A stretch of DNA of 64,000 bases from NCBI RefSeq assembly GCF_000241955.1, contig NC_016818.1, forward strand, positions 2,108,001 to 2,172,000. The letters run 5' to 3'. Origin of the DNA: Rahnella aquatilis CIP 78.65 = ATCC 33071 (GTDB taxonomy: Bacteria > Pseudomonadota > Gammaproteobacteria > Enterobacterales > Enterobacteriaceae). A model generated the notes under the pieces. The model searched no databases. It saw nothing but the letters and a program-made list of their open reading frames with translations, and was not told the DNA's origin. Numbering within the stretch: the first letter of the stretch is position 1; the number at the start of each line of letters is the position of its first letter. The translations under genes and the position numbers were made by a program. Below are positions 34,810 through 45,380 of the stretch, in pieces.

Positions 34810-35990
34810 TCTTTTAGTCACCGAATTATCACGGAAACACTGATGAGTTTTCGTGATAATTATTACCTATCCTTATAATGCAATGCATTAATATAGTGCA
34901 GCTAATGACTTAATTAAGAGCGTTTGCACTCAAATGTGGCGTAAAGCCTCGTCTCATACTTCTTTTTAATCCAAGTCTCCATTTCTTCTAATAAACTTAG
35001 CGAATTTTTAGCTAAATACACATCTTTACTGCCCGTTTTGACGCTAATTTACCCACATCATTCTGTAAGGCTTGTGCATGCTGTATCGAGATGTTATTAG
35101 TGTTAACACCGCAGTTAACAGGTGTTTATCCTTGAAAACATCTTAATGTTAACGGATTGTGTCAGGTGAGTTCTTAAGCAGCAGGTAGCGTAAATTTCGC
35201 GACGAAAATTATCGTAATTGGCTGAAAAATAAAACGTTAATCAGCGCCCCGAAGCGCATCCTTGCGGAAGGCTCATCGAGCTTGTAACGAGTAAAAGAGA
35301 ATTGCGTAACAAATTTGCAAAATTTATTGGCGCCTGTATCAGGCTTCTGATAATTTTCAAATCGCCTTCAAAAATGGAATTTTGTTAAGCGGAATGCTTT
35401 GAGTGAGAACGAATCTTGCTAGAGACAGAAAGGTTCAAGCCATTTTATTTGTTTTTGGAGAGTGTCGTGCCGCAATGCGTACCACAAAATTATCCTCAGT
35501 TGCTTTCTGCGAAAAGAAAGCCGGGCATGCGGCTGGCGAGATCACACTGTCTTTTGTTGAGTCTGCCGGTTCAGCAAAACAAACCTTCAGATCTTCTTCT
35601 TATAAACTGAATTAATTCTGGCGCTTAACTGCGAAGGACTTTCTATCGCCGTCCGTAAGGCGAATAAGAAAATAATATTGTTAAGGTTAGGAATAACAGT
35701 ATGTGATTGTCTGGTGTGACGCAAAACCTTGTTTTGTTGTGCACGGGGTCAATCAAATGGGGTGGGATCATCCTTAAGGATCCCGGAAACCGTACGGCGA
35801 ACCATAGCCTGGCGTTTCCAAAGTTATCGGGTAACACATGCAGTAATAGGGGACAGCCATCTGCGGGTGGTAACTACATGGGGGCCTTTCTTGAGCAATT
35901 CGTTCCTGCTTTTGAAACCCATTGACCCAGCAAGGGTTTATCTTGCACCCGGGCGTGCAAGTTCATAATAAAAACTGGAGTTGAATAAAA
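34810..35990. other. 1.18-kb non-coding region upstream of oppA
   Basis: No credible gene: two overlapping open frames near 35403-35615 have no recognisable domain. It begins with the ychE terminator (34824-34861). Near oppA there is GGGATCATCCTTAAGGATCC at about 35766 and the perfect arms CTTGCAC / GTGCAAG (35942-35948 / 35955-35961), about 30 bases before the ATG. A long structured leader for oppA is likely. Confidence 0.6.
34824..34861 (+). terminator. ychE terminator-like hairpin
   Basis: Perfect 10-bp arms AATTATCACG / CGTGATAATT (34824-34833, 34852-34861), 14 bp after the ychE stop. The T run is weak. Confidence 0.6.
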
Positions 35991-37631
35991 ATGACCAACA
36001 TCACAAAAAAAAATCTGCTCGCTGCCTGCATTCTGGCCGCAGTAGGATCTGTTTCAATCAATAATGCATTCGCAGCCACCGTGCCAGCAGGCGTGACTCT
36101 GGCCGCCAAACAAGAGCTGGTGCGTAACAACGGTTCTGAAGTTCAGTCCCTCGACCCGCATAAAGTCGAAGGTGTGCCGGAATCAAACGTTATCCGTGAT
36201 TTGCTGGAAGGCCTGGTGAACACTGACAGCAAAAATGGCAGTGTTATTCCTGGCGTCGCTACCAGCTGGGAAAACAAAGATTTTAAAGTCTGGACCTTCC
36301 ACCTGCGTCCGGAAGCTAAATGGTCTAACGGTGACCCTGTAACGGCCGAAGATTTCGTCTACAGCTGGCAACGTCTGGCAGATCCGAAAACCGCATCTCC
36401 TTACGAAAGCTACCTGCAATACGGTCATATCGAAAACATTGATGACATCATCAGCGGTAAGAAAAGCCCTGATACTTTGGGTGTGAAAGCGCTTGACGAC
36501 CATACCCTGCAAGTCACGCTGACCGAGCCTGTTCCGTATTTCGTTAAAATGCTGTCTCACACCGCGATGAAGCCGGTGAACAAAAAAACAGTTGAGAAAT
36601 TTGGCGACAAATGGACTCAGCCTGAAAACTACGTGAGCAACGGCGCATATACCCTGAAAACCTGGACCGTTAACGAACGTATTGTTCTGGAACGCAGCCC
36701 GACTTATTGGGATAACGCGAAAACTGTTATTAATCAGGTCACTTACCTGCCAATCTCTTCTGAAGTGACTGACGTTAACCGTTACCGTAGCGGCGAAATC
36801 GACATGACTTATAACAACATGCCGATCGAACTGTTCCAGAAACTGAAAAAAGAAATCCCTGCCGAAGTCCACGTTGACCCGTATCTGTGTACTTATTACT
36901 ACGAAATCAACAACCAGAAAGCCCCATTCACGGATTCACGCGTTCGTGAAGCGCTGAAACTGGGTCTTGATCGCGACATCATCGTGAACAAAGTGAAAGC
37001 GCAGGGCGACCTGCCAGCTTATGGCTATACACCTCCTTACACTGACGGTGCAAAACTGACAGCGCCAGCCTGGTTCAAAGAGACTCAGGCACAGCGTAAT
37101 GAGCAGGCTAAAAAACTGCTGGCTGAAGCGGGTTATACCCCTGCTAAGCCGCTGACGTTCGAGCTGTTGTACAACACCTCTGATTTGCACAAAAAACTGG
37201 CTATCGCCGCTGCCGCTATCTGGAAGAAAAACCTGGGTGTTGACGTGAAACTCGTTAACCAGGAATGGAAAACCTTCCTGGACAGCCGTCATCAGGGCAA
37301 TTTCGATATCGCGCGTGCAGGCTGGTGCTCCGATTACAACGAACCTTCTTCCTTCCTGAATACCATGCTGTCTGACAGCAGCAACAACACGGCTCACTAT
37401 AAGAGCCCGGCGTTTGATAAAGACATCGCGGACACGCTGACCGCGAAAACTGACGAAGAACGTGCAGCGCTGTATCAGAAAGCTGAAACCCAGCTGGATA
37501 AAGATTCTGCGATTGTCCCTGTTTATTACTATGTGAACGCGCGTCTGGTGAAACCATACGTTGGTGGTTACACCGGTAAGGATCCACAGGACAACGTCTA
37601 CGTTAAAGACTTATACATCATCAAACACTAA
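35991..37631 (+). CDS. oppA: periplasmic oligopeptide-binding protein OppA
   Basis: 546 residues (E. coli 543). The signal peptide (TKKNLLAACILAAVGSVSI, cleaved after AFA) is followed by a family-5 binding domain with EVQSLDPHKVEG and GNFDIARAGW. It binds peptides of 2-5 residues with little side-chain preference. GGAG lies 12 bases before the ATG. The first codons include ACCAACATCACA, an A/C-rich stretch of the kind GcvB sRNA pairs with in E. coli oppA; that control is inferred. First gene of oppABCDF. Confidence 0.97.
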   Translation: MTNITKKNLLAACILAAVGSVSINNAFAATVPAGVTLAAKQELVRNNGSEVQSLDPHKVEGVPESNVIRDLLEGLVNTDSKNGSVIPGVATSWENKDFKVWTFHLRPEAKWSNGDPVTAEDFVYSWQRLADPKTASPYESYLQYGHIENIDDIISGKKSPDTLGVKALDDHTLQVTLTEPVPYFVKMLSHTAMKPVNKKTVEKFGDKWTQPENYVSNGAYTLKTWTVNERIVLERSPTYWDNAKTVINQVTYLPISSEVTDVNRYRSGEIDMTYNNMPIELFQKLKKEIPAEVHVDPYLCTYYYEINNQKAPFTDSRVREALKLGLDRDIIVNKVKAQGDLPAYGYTPPYTDGAKLTAPAWFKETQAQRNEQAKKLLAEAGYTPAKPLTFELLYNTSDLHKKLAIAAAAIWKKNLGVDVKLVNQEWKTFLDSRHQGNFDIARAGWCSDYNEPSSFLNTMLSDSSNNTAHYKSPAFDKDIADTLTAKTDEERAALYQKAETQLDKDSAIVPVYYYVNARLVKPYVGGYTGKDPQDNVYVKDLYIIKH

Positions 37632-37644
37632 TTAATCAGTGTCA

Positions 37645-37680
37645 GAGCAAGGCATCCCCGAGCTGCCTTGCTCCTTCTTT
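37645..37680 (+). terminator. hairpin between oppA and oppB (attenuator or mRNA stabiliser)
   Basis: Perfect 10-bp arms GAGCAAGGCA / TGCCTTGCTC (37645-37654, 37664-37673) with a T-rich tail CTTCTTT. It lies in the 186-bp oppA-oppB gap and would raise oppA over oppBCDF, as in ddpA. Confidence 0.7.
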
Positions 37681-37817
37681 ATTGATGAAGGTAATGTTTT
37701 AGTGCCGGTTTTCGGTGCTTAAGCAAAGAGCCACCACGGCGGCCATCACCCGATAGCCGTCGTGACCAAGCCAAAACTATCAAGCTGTAGTGACAGGCTT
37801 AGAAACAGGTACGGGCA

Positions 37818-38738
37818 ATGTTAAAGTTTATTTTACGCCGCTGTCTGGAAGCGATTCCGACGCTATTCATTCTGATCACCATTTCGTTTTTTATGATGCG
37901 TCTTGCACCTGGCAGCCCTTTTACGGGTGAGCGTAATCTTCCGCCAGAAGTGATGGCGAACATTGAGGCGAAATATCACCTCAATGACCCGATGTATAAG
38001 CAATATTTCCATTATTTAGAACAGCTGGCGAAAGGCGATTTTGGCCCGTCGTTCAAATATAAGGATTACACCGTTAATGATCTGGTTGCGGCCTCTTTCC
38101 CGGTTTCAGCGAAACTCGGTCTGGCGGCATTTATCATGGCGATTGTGTTTGGGGTGAGCGCAGGCGTTATTGCGGCACTGAACCAGAACACAAAATGGGA
38201 TTACACGGTGATGGGTGTTGCGATGACCGGGGTAGTCATACCCAGTTTCGTGGTTGCGCCGTTACTGGTGCTGATATTTGCCATCACGCTTAAATGGTTG
38301 CCTGGCGGCGGCTGGAATGGCGGGGGGGCTAAATATATGATCCTGCCGATGGTGGCATTGTCACTGGCTTATATTGCCAGTATTGCGCGTATCACCCGCG
38401 GTTCAATGATCGAAATTCTGCATTCCAACTTCATCCGCACAGCACGTGCTAAAGGGTTACCGCTGCGTCGTATCATTTTGCGTCACGCGCTGAAACCCGC
38501 ACTGCTGCCGGTATTGTCATACATGGGACCGGCCTTCGTTGGGATCATCACCGGTTCGATGGTCATCGAGAGCATTTTCGGATTGCCGGGCATTGGCCAG
38601 CTGTTTGTTAACGGTGCATTAAACCGTGACTACTCACTGGTACTGAGCCTGACCATTTTAGTGGGCGCATTGACCATTCTGTTCAATGCGATCGTCGACG
38701 TGCTTTATGCCGTCATCGACCCGAAAATCCGTTATTAA
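37818..38738 (+). CDS. oppB: oligopeptide ABC importer permease OppB
   Basis: 306 residues, same as E. coli. The N-terminal membrane segment (AIPTLFILITISFFMMRLAP) is followed by GSPFTGERNLPPEV. The EAA loop is RTARAKGLPLRRIILRHALK. About six membrane helices. It forms the channel with OppC. Confidence 0.97.
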   Translation: MLKFILRRCLEAIPTLFILITISFFMMRLAPGSPFTGERNLPPEVMANIEAKYHLNDPMYKQYFHYLEQLAKGDFGPSFKYKDYTVNDLVAASFPVSAKLGLAAFIMAIVFGVSAGVIAALNQNTKWDYTVMGVAMTGVVIPSFVVAPLLVLIFAITLKWLPGGGWNGGGAKYMILPMVALSLAYIASIARITRGSMIEILHSNFIRTARAKGLPLRRIILRHALKPALLPVLSYMGPAFVGIITGSMVIESIFGLPGIGQLFVNGALNRDYSLVLSLTILVGALTILFNAIVDVLYAVIDPKIRY

Positions 38739-38753
38739 TGCCGGAGTACGTCA

Positions 38754-39662
38754 ATGATGTTAAGTAAGAAAAATAGCGACGTCGTGGAAAACTTCAGCGA
38801 AAAACTTGAAGTTGAAGGCCGCAGCCTGTGGCAGGATGCACGACGCCGTTTTATGCACAACCGTGCGGCGGTCACCAGCCTGGTCGTGCTGGCATTTATC
38901 GCCTTATTTGTGGCGTTTGCACCGATGTTATCCCAGTTTTCCTATGATGATACTGACTGGAATATGATGTCGGCCGCCCCTGACTTTGCTTCTCACCATT
39001 ATTTCGGGACTGACTCTTCAGGTCGTGATTTACTGGTACGTGTAGCGATCGGCGGACGTATTTCCCTGATGGTCGGTGTAGCCGCAGCGTTAGTGGCCGT
39101 CATCCTTGGGACGCTTTACGGATCGTTGTCCGGCTATCTGGGCGGTAAAATTGACTCCGCAATGATGCGCCTGCTGGAAATTCTCAACTCCTTCCCGTTC
39201 ATGTTCTTCGTGATCCTGCTGGTGACCTTCTTTGGACAAAACATCCTGCTGATATTCGTAGCGATCGGGATGGTTTCCTGGCTGGACATGGCGCGTATCG
39301 TGCGCGGACAGACTCTCAGCCTCAAGCGTAAAGAATTCATCGAAGCGGCGCTGGTCAGCGGTGTGAGCACGCGAAATATCGTGTTGCGCCACATTGTGCC
39401 TAACGTGCTGGGTGTCGTGGTGGTGTATGCCTCACTGCTGGTGCCAAGTATGATCCTGTTTGAATCCTTCCTGAGCTTCTTAGGATTAGGGACACAGGAG
39501 CCACTGAGCAGTTGGGGCGCGTTATTAAGCGATGGTGCCAACTCGATGGAAGTTTCACCTTGGTTACTGCTGTTCCCGGCAGGCTTCCTGGTTGTAACTC
39601 TGTTTTGTTTCAATTTTATCGGCGATGGCCTGCGTGATGCCCTCGACCCGAAAGATCGTTAA
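38754..39662 (+). CDS. oppC: oligopeptide ABC importer permease OppC
   Basis: 302 residues starting MMLSKKNSD, as in E. coli. It has the OppC_N segment, the signature [15 protein letters not shown], and the EAA loop [20 protein letters not shown]. It starts 15 bp after oppB, with CGGAG upstream. Confidence 0.97.
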   Translation: MMLSKKNSDVVENFSEKLEVEGRSLWQDARRRFMHNRAAVTSLVVLAFIALFVAFAPMLSQFSYDDTDWNMMSAAPDFASHHYFGTDSSGRDLLVRVAIGGRISLMVGVAAALVAVILGTLYGSLSGYLGGKIDSAMMRLLEILNSFPFMFFVILLVTFFGQNILLIFVAIGMVSWLDMARIVRGQTLSLKRKEFIEAALVSGVSTRNIVLRHIVPNVLGVVVVYASLLVPSMILFESFLSFLGLGTQEPLSSWGALLSDGANSMEVSPWLLLFPAGFLVVTLFCFNFIGDGLRDALDPKDR

Positions 39663-39673
39663 GGAGTGCAATC

Positions 39674-40699
39674 ATGAGCACCATTGAACATTCGACATTT
39701 GCAGCATCCGCCGCGGTTGACGGCAAAGTCCCGCCAATCCTGCTTGACGTTCAGGACCTGCGTGTCACCTTCGAAACACCAGACGGTGATGTGACTGCAG
39801 TGAATGACCTGAATTTCGATCTGCGTGCCGGTGAAACGCTGGGCATTGTGGGCGAGTCCGGTTCCGGTAAATCACAAACCGCCTTTGCCCTGATGGGACT
39901 GCTGGCCAGCAATGGCCGCATCGGCGGTTCGGCGAAATTTAATGGCCGCGAAATCCTCAATCTGCCACAACAACAGCTTAACAAGCTGCGTGCAGAGCAG
40001 ATTTCGATGATTTTTCAGGATCCAATGACTTCTCTCAACCCGTATATGCGCGTTGGCGAGCAGTTGATGGAAGTTCTTATCCTGCATAAAAAAATGAGCA
40101 AGCACGAAGCTTTTGAAGAATCCGTACGCATGCTGGACGCGGTGAAAATGCCGGAAGCCCGCAAGCGTATGAAAATGTTCCCGCATGAATTCTCCGGGGG
40201 GATGCGTCAGCGTGTGATGATTGCCATGGCGTTGCTGTGCCGTCCAAAATTGCTGATTGCCGATGAGCCTACCACGGCACTGGACGTTACCGTTCAGGCG
40301 CAAATCATGACATTACTCAATGAACTGAAGTCAGAGTTCAACACAGCAATCATTATGATTACGCATGACCTTGGCGTGGTGGCCGGTATCTGCGACAAAG
40401 TGCTGGTCATGTACGCCGGGCGCACCATGGAATATGGCCGTGCACGCGATGTGTTTTATGAACCTTGCCATCCTTATTCCATCGGCCTGCTCAATGCGGT
40501 TCCTCGCCTTGATGCCGAAGGTGGCGCGATGCTGACCATTCCGGGTAACCCGCCAAACTTGCTGCGTCTGCCAAAAGGCTGTCCGTTCCAGCCGCGCTGT
40601 CCGCATGCGATGGATATCTGCTCCTCGGCACCGCCGCTCGAGCGTTTCGGTGATGGCCGTTTGCGTGCATGCTACAAGCCGCTGGAGGAACTGGTATGA
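39674..40699 (+). CDS. oppD: oligopeptide ABC importer ATPase OppD
   Basis: 341 residues. Walker A GESGSGKS, signature FSGGMRQR, Walker [13 protein letters not shown], switch MITHDLG, and a C-terminal Cys cluster ([15 protein letters not shown]). The N-terminus is a few residues longer than E. coli. It overlaps oppF by ATGA. Confidence 0.97.
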   Translation: MSTIEHSTFAASAAVDGKVPPILLDVQDLRVTFETPDGDVTAVNDLNFDLRAGETLGIVGESGSGKSQTAFALMGLLASNGRIGGSAKFNGREILNLPQQQLNKLRAEQISMIFQDPMTSLNPYMRVGEQLMEVLILHKKMSKHEAFEESVRMLDAVKMPEARKRMKMFPHEFSGGMRQRVMIAMALLCRPKLLIADEPTTALDVTVQAQIMTLLNELKSEFNTAIIMITHDLGVVAGICDKVLVMYAGRTMEYGRARDVFYEPCHPYSIGLLNAVPRLDAEGGAMLTIPGNPPNLLRLPKGCPFQPRCPHAMDICSSAPPLERFGDGRLRACYKPLEELV

Positions 40700-41733
40700 C
40701 AGACAACACAATCATGAACAGTGCGGCAATGAATACCCATGCGCCTGAGAAAAAAGTGCTGCTTGAAGTGGCCGATCTGAAAGTCCATTTCGACATTAAA
40801 GACGGCAAACAGTGGTTCTGGCAGCCATCGAAAACTCTGAAAGCTGTCGACGGTGTGACCCTGCGTCTGTACGAAGGAGAAACACTGGGTGTGGTGGGGG
40901 AATCCGGTTGCGGTAAATCGACTTTTGCCCGTGCGCTGATTGGGCTGGTGAAAGCCACGGATGGTCGTGTTGCATGGCTGGGTAAAGACTTGCTGAATAT
41001 GTCGGACAGCGAGTGGCGCCATACGCGCAGCGATATCCAGATGATTTTCCAGGATCCGCTGGCTTCCCTGAACCCGCGTATGACCATCGGTGAAATCATT
41101 GCCGAACCCTTGAAAACCTATAATCCGAAAATGCCTCGTCTTGAGGTGAAGGAAAAAGTGAAGGCAATGATGTTAAAGGTCGGGCTGCTGCCCAATCTGA
41201 TTAACCGTTATCCTCACGAATTCTCCGGTGGTCAGTGTCAGCGTATCGGTATCGCGCGTGCGCTGATCCTTGAACCGAAACTGATTATCTGCGATGAACC
41301 GGTATCTGCACTGGATGTGTCTATCCAGGCGCAGGTGGTTAACCTGCTTCAGCAGTTGCAGCGCGAAATGGGCTTGTCGCTGATTTTTATCGCGCATGAT
41401 CTGGCTGTGGTGAAGCACATCTCTGACCGTGTTCTGGTTATGTACCTCGGGCATGCCGTTGAGCTGGGGACTTATGATGAGGTATATAATAACCCTCAGC
41501 ATCCGTATACCCGTGCCCTGATGTCTGCGGTGCCGGTGCCGGATCCGGACAAAGAGCGCAACAAAGTCATTCAGTTGCTGGAAGGGGAATTACCTTCGCC
41601 CATTAATCCGCCGTCAGGCTGCGTGTTCCGCACCCGCTGTCCGATTGCCGGACCAGAATGTGCGATAACCCGTCCGTTGCTGGAAGGCAGCTTCCGCCAC
41701 GCAGTTTCCTGCCTGAAAGTCGATCCGCTCTGA
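40696..41733 (+). CDS. oppF: oligopeptide ABC importer ATPase OppF
   Basis: 345 residues from the ATG at 40696, which overlaps the oppD stop (ATGA). ATGs at 40714 and 40729 would give the shorter E. coli-like start. Walker [10 protein letters not shown], signature FSGGQCQR (Cys for Arg in the usual QRQR), Walker [13 protein letters not shown], and switch FIAHDLA. It energises import with OppD and ends the operon. Confidence 0.96.
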   Translation: MTDNTIMNSAAMNTHAPEKKVLLEVADLKVHFDIKDGKQWFWQPSKTLKAVDGVTLRLYEGETLGVVGESGCGKSTFARALIGLVKATDGRVAWLGKDLLNMSDSEWRHTRSDIQMIFQDPLASLNPRMTIGEIIAEPLKTYNPKMPRLEVKEKVKAMMLKVGLLPNLINRYPHEFSGGQCQRIGIARALILEPKLIICDEPVSALDVSIQAQVVNLLQQLQREMGLSLIFIAHDLAVVKHISDRVLVMYLGHAVELGTYDEVYNNPQHPYTRALMSAVPVPDPDKERNKVIQLLEGELPSPINPPSGCVFRTRCPIAGPECAITRPLLEGSFRHAVSCLKVDPL

Positions 41734-41757
41734 TCAGTCTTCTCAGACGGAAAGCAT

Positions 41758-41788
41758 AAAAAAAACCTGCCAATGGCAGGTTTTTTTT
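41758..41788. terminator. bidirectional terminator between opp operon and yciU
   Basis: CCTGCC-AAT-GGCAGG stem (41766-41780) flanked by A8 and T8 between convergent genes. Confidence 0.88.
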
Positions 41789-41811
41789 CGTCTTCGTATC
41801 CTTCTGCTAAG

Positions 41812-42135
41812 TCACTCTTTCCACAAAATGTGGCAGAGTTTATGATCTTTTTCGCGGCACAGCAGAACACGGGCGAAAATATCATTAATAGGCTGGTCTT
41901 CAGCGTCAGCCAGACCAATCACCACTTCAGCAAAAAAGTCCGGATTTATGTCGAAATCCACATGCTCAACCCAGTCTTCAGCCGGGTCATATAATTCAGC
42001 GCCGCCACGTTCTTCAAATTGCAGATTGAAGATCAGGATATCTGCCGGATCAAGGTTATCTCCGGCCAGTTCCAGAAAGATGTCGTAGGCTTGTTCAAGC
42101 GTTTCGTCTTCGGTCAGGCGATTATTCAGGTCCAT
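41812..42135 (-). CDS. yciU: YciU / HI1450 family putative double-stranded-DNA mimic protein
   Basis: 107 residues, very acidic throughout ([19 protein letters not shown] and similar), the known property of this DUF440 family. The Haemophilus homologue HI1450 has a surface mimicking DNA and binds HU. The cellular role is not established. It follows clsA on the same strand, 80 bp downstream. Confidence 0.93.
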   Translation of the reverse strand: MDLNNRLTEDETLEQAYDIFLELAGDNLDPADILIFNLQFEERGGAELYDPAEDWVEHVDFDINPDFFAEVVIGLADAEDQPINDIFARVLLCREKDHKLCHILWKE

Positions 42136-42215
42136 ATCATTCTCGTTTACAGATGAGTGTATTCAGGCTGTTTCAGGCCGATATTGCGCGTATTACATCA
42201 TGCCCGGCGCGGCTT

Positions 42216-43676
42216 TTACAGCAGCGGACTGAAAAAGTAGAACAAACGTTCGACGATGCGGTGCCAGAAAGGACGTTTAAGCCAGGCTTCCACATCCAGT
42301 AAATGCGAGCGGGCAATATAATCTTCCTGCACGCGGCCCAAGTCATCGCCAAATCCGGCGTCATCTATCACCAGCGTTATCTCAAAATTGAGCCACAGGC
42401 TGCGCATATCCAGATTCACGGTGCCGACCAGACTGAGCTGGCCGTCGACCAGAATACTTTTGGTATGCAGCAGACCGTCTTCGAACTGGTAAATTTTGAC
42501 ACCGGCTTCCAGCAATTCACCAAAGAATGCCTTACTTGCCCAGGCTACCATCATCGAATCGTTCTTCATCGGCAGAATAATACTGACATCCACTCCGCGC
42601 TGCGCCGCTGTGCAAATTGCATGCAGCAGATCGTCACTTGGCACAAGATAGGGCGTCGTCATAACCAGTTGTTCGCGTGCTGAATAGGTCGCGGTCAGCA
42701 GCGCCTGGTGGATCATATCCTCAGGAAAGCCAGGACCGGAAGCGATCACCTGAATGGTATGGCCGCTTTCCTGCTCGAACGGCATCTGGTTGAGATCCGG
42801 CTCCGGAGGCAGAATGCGTTTACCGGTTTCAATTTCCCAGTCGCAGGAATACACAATGCCCATCGTGGTGGCAACAGGGCCTTCCATGCGCGCCATCAAA
42901 TCTATCCACTGACCGACACCTGAATCCTGTTTGAAGAAACGCGGATCGACCATATTCATGCTGCCGGTATAAGCGACATAGTTGTCGATCAGTACGACTT
43001 TACGGTGCTGGCGCAGATCCATACGGCGCAGGAACACACGGAACAGATTCACCTGCAACGCTTCAACGACTTCGATACCGGCGTTGCGCATCATTGCCGG
43101 ATAAGGGCTGCGGAAAAAAGCCACGCTGCCAGCGGAATCCAGCATCAGACGGCAATGAATACCACGGCGTGAGGCTGCCATCAGGGATTCCGCGACCTGA
43201 TCAACCAGACCGCCCGGCTGCCAGATATAGAACACCATTTCGATGTTGCTGCGCGCCAGCCCGATATCGCGCATCATTGCGTGAAGCACGTCATCGCTGG
43301 TCGTCAGCAGTTGCAACTGATTGCCTTTTACACCGGCAATACCCTGACGGCGCTCGCAGAGCTGGAAAAGTGAGGCGGCAATTTCACTGTTTTCAGTGGC
43401 GAAAATACGCTTACAGTCTTTGAGATCATTCAGCCAGCGGGCGGTGGAAGGCCACATGGCTTTTGCCCGCTCCGCGCGGCGTTTGCCTAAGTGCAGTTCT
43501 CCAAACGAGAGATAGGCAATAATACCGACCAGCGGAATGATGTAGATGATCAGCAGCCATGCCATGGCGGACGGAACTGCCCGGCGCTTCATCAGAATGC
43601 GCAAGGTGACGCCGGCAATCAGTAACCAGTAACCGAAAACCAGAAGACCGCTGATTACCGTATAAAATGTTGTCAT
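42216..43676 (-). CDS. clsA: cardiolipin synthase A
   Basis: 486 residues from the ATG at 43676 ([12 protein letters not shown]), equal to E. coli ClsA; the reading from 43700 adds 8 residues. Two N-terminal membrane helices are followed by two phospholipase-D catalytic motifs: [18 protein letters not shown] and [18 protein letters not shown], each with HxK...D. It joins two phosphatidylglycerol molecules into cardiolipin at the inner membrane. Confidence 0.97.
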   Translation of the reverse strand: MTTFYTVISGLLVFGYWLLIAGVTLRILMKRRAVPSAMAWLLIIYIIPLVGIIAYLSFGELHLGKRRAERAKAMWPSTARWLNDLKDCKRIFATENSEIAASLFQLCERRQGIAGVKGNQLQLLTTSDDVLHAMMRDIGLARSNIEMVFYIWQPGGLVDQVAESLMAASRRGIHCRLMLDSAGSVAFFRSPYPAMMRNAGIEVVEALQVNLFRVFLRRMDLRQHRKVVLIDNYVAYTGSMNMVDPRFFKQDSGVGQWIDLMARMEGPVATTMGIVYSCDWEIETGKRILPPEPDLNQMPFEQESGHTIQVIASGPGFPEDMIHQALLTATYSAREQLVMTTPYLVPSDDLLHAICTAAQRGVDVSIILPMKNDSMMVAWASKAFFGELLEAGVKIYQFEDGLLHTKSILVDGQLSLVGTVNLDMRSLWLNFEITLVIDDAGFGDDLGRVQEDYIARSHLLDVEAWLKRPFWHRIVERLFYFFSPLL

Positions 43677-43955
43677 AAAGGCGAAAAGTCCTGTTCGCAA
43701 GCCATCGGCATGAGTGTACGTGAAAGGGGAAACCTTTTAACTAACTTTATCCTGCTAATCAATCAGCTACCTCTGTTATCTGTATCAGGTTAATAAAACA
43801 GTCATCGCCCTGACATCAAGGTTAGCTGATAACGTGGAGCAAGGGGGAAAACAAGACTTGGATCACAACGTCATCGGCCTATAATGTCCCGCAGTTTTTC
43901 CGCTTAAGACACTTTCTGTAAAAGAAGCAGCCACGGGCTTACGGGACATAAGTGA

Positions 43956-44138
43956 ATGAAACGCAGTAAAAATGAAGTTGGCCGCTGGCGGATGTTACGC
44001 CAGACTCAGCGCCGCAGAAGCCGCTGGCTGGAAGGACAGTCAAGGCGCTATCGCCACATTTACCGTATCCGTCAAATCCATCATCAGCAGCACCAGCGCC
44101 TTTCGCTGTATGCCGTGAACTACGAATGGAATGCCTGA
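43956..44138 (+). CDS. yciY: small basic protein YciY
   Basis: 60 residues, very rich in Arg and Lys (MKRSKNEVGRWRMLRQ, RRRSRWLEGQSRR). It closely matches E. coli YciY in its first ~30 residues and in its position divergent from clsA. The C-terminus has drifted. Its function is unknown. Its stop codon directly abuts the stop of the convergent zinc-ribbon gene. Confidence 0.85.
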   Translation: MKRSKNEVGRWRMLRQTQRRRSRWLEGQSRRYRHIYRIRQIHHQQHQRLSLYAVNYEWNA

Positions 44139-44300
44139 TTAGCGGGATTTAGGCTGAAAAAGCGCGCCACATTTTTTGCAGACCAGCGTGGAGTTTTTGC
44201 GCACTTTCGCGCTCATCTGTTCTGAAACATAACCGCATTCCGGGCAGGTGACCTTCGTAGTTGTGCTGGTTAGAAACTTCAGTCCGTCGAAGAATGACAT
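44139..44300 (-). CDS. small zinc-ribbon protein
   Basis: 53 residues from the ATG at 44300 (MSFFDGLKFLTSTTTK), with GAGG eight bases upstream. A reading from 44378 adds an unlikely 26-residue leader. Two Cys pairs (CPECG and CKKCG) form a zinc ribbon. It may be YnfU-like, but I cannot be sure. It is convergent with yciY and in the place where E. coli has kch. Confidence 0.75.
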   Translation of the reverse strand: MSFFDGLKFLTSTTTKVTCPECGYVSEQMSAKVRKNSTLVCKKCGALFQPKSR

Positions 44301-44416
44301 AATGCTTACCTCATGGGCAGGGGTAAGCATTCTAACACAGAAGCGATGAATGCAATGTGACGGCATTCGGGGAATCACGCCATGAGGTGTGATGTCATGG
44401 CGCGGGATAGCAGAAA

Positions 44417-44707
44417 TCAGTCGAAAAGCTCTGAAAGGAAGCTCTTCTTTTTATAGGGTTTTTGAGACGAGTAATGGCCGCGGTTGTCGTAATTGCCTTG
44501 TGGCCGATGATCATCCCGACGTTCACGTTCTTCATAGCGTGCCGTTGCAGGCCGTTCTGCGGTCTGTGACGCGGCAGATTTTTCGATGATTTTATCCAGC
44601 TCACCACGATCCAGCCATACACCACGACAGTCAGGACAATAATCGATTTCAATGCCCTGACGTTCGGACATCACTAACTGACTTTCTTTGCATACCGGAC
44701 ATTGCAT
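44417..44707 (-). CDS. TFIIB-type zinc-ribbon protein
   Basis: 96 residues. MQCPVCKESQLVMSERQGIE and YCPDCRGVWLDRGELDK form the zf-TFIIB domain. The C-terminal half is charged and Tyr/Arg-rich (SAASQTAERPATARYEERER), then YKKKSFLSELFD. The family is widespread and of unknown role. It is the second zinc-ribbon gene in a row here. Confidence 0.85.
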   Translation of the reverse strand: MQCPVCKESQLVMSERQGIEIDYCPDCRGVWLDRGELDKIIEKSAASQTAERPATARYEERERRDDHRPQGNYDNRGHYSSQKPYKKKSFLSELFD

Positions 44708-44870
44708 ATCAGGTTCTCCGCTCGGTTGTTAAAGGGAAAGGGCGCAGGTAATAGTTTGAGTAACCGGATATTTAGACAATCAACTGACGTAAGCAAAAGT
44801 AAAGTTGATTAAAGGCAGGGCAGGAAGGTGAGGAGAACAACGGGCAGCCCGAAAAACTGCCCATAAAACA

Positions 44871-45167
44871 TCAAAATACGCGTTTGAATGGTTTGACGGT
44901 CACGGTTTTATACACCCCAGCTTTCACGTACGGATCTTCATCCGCCCACACTTTGGCGTCTTCGAGTGTTTCGAATTCGACAATCAGTACGGAGCCGGTC
45001 ATTCCTGCCGCCCCCGGATCTTCACTGTCAATGGCCGGGGTCGGGCCTGCAATCAATACGCGGCCTTGTTCATGCAATTTTTTCAGGCGTTCGATGTGAG
45101 CAGGGCGGGCGGCGGCACGTTTATCCAGCGAGCCGGAAACATCTTCGGAATAAATAACGTAGAGCAT
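44871..45167 (-). CDS. yciI: YciI family protein
   Basis: 98 residues, as in E. coli. YCII domain with the His-Asp region ([19 protein letters not shown]) and GPTPAID. The fold is ferredoxin-like; the E. coli function is unknown. It is divergent from tonB with a 213-bp gap. Confidence 0.95.
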   Translation of the reverse strand: MLYVIYSEDVSGSLDKRAAARPAHIERLKKLHEQGRVLIAGPTPAIDSEDPGAAGMTGSVLIVEFETLEDAKVWADEDPYVKAGVYKTVTVKPFKRVF

Positions 45168-45324
45168 GAGTCACCTTTAATGGGGGTTTATTGAGCAATT
45201 TCAGGCAGCAAGACGCTGCCTGACTATTTTGCACAATTAACATAGCTAAACCTGAAGTCCGGTGAAAGTGCTTTGCGTAGGATCAAACCAGGCGTTATTT
45301 GAGAATAGTTGTCATCTCGGTGTT

Positions 45325-45343
45325 GAATATGATTGCTATTTAC
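45325..45343. promoter_or_regulatory. possible Fur box upstream of tonB
   Basis: The 19-mer GAATATGATTGCTATTTAC matches the GATAATGATAATCATTATC consensus at 11 of 19 positions. It lies 37 bp before the tonB ATG. tonB is Fur-controlled in E. coli. A modest match only. Confidence 0.4.
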
Positions 45344-45380
45344 ATTTAAACTTGCGGCTTCACGGGGAAAATGAATCATT

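Noticed and set aside
35403..35615. Two overlapping ~65-70-codon frames upstream of oppA
   Set aside because: They overlap in different frames, neither resembles a known protein, and no ribosome site stands out.
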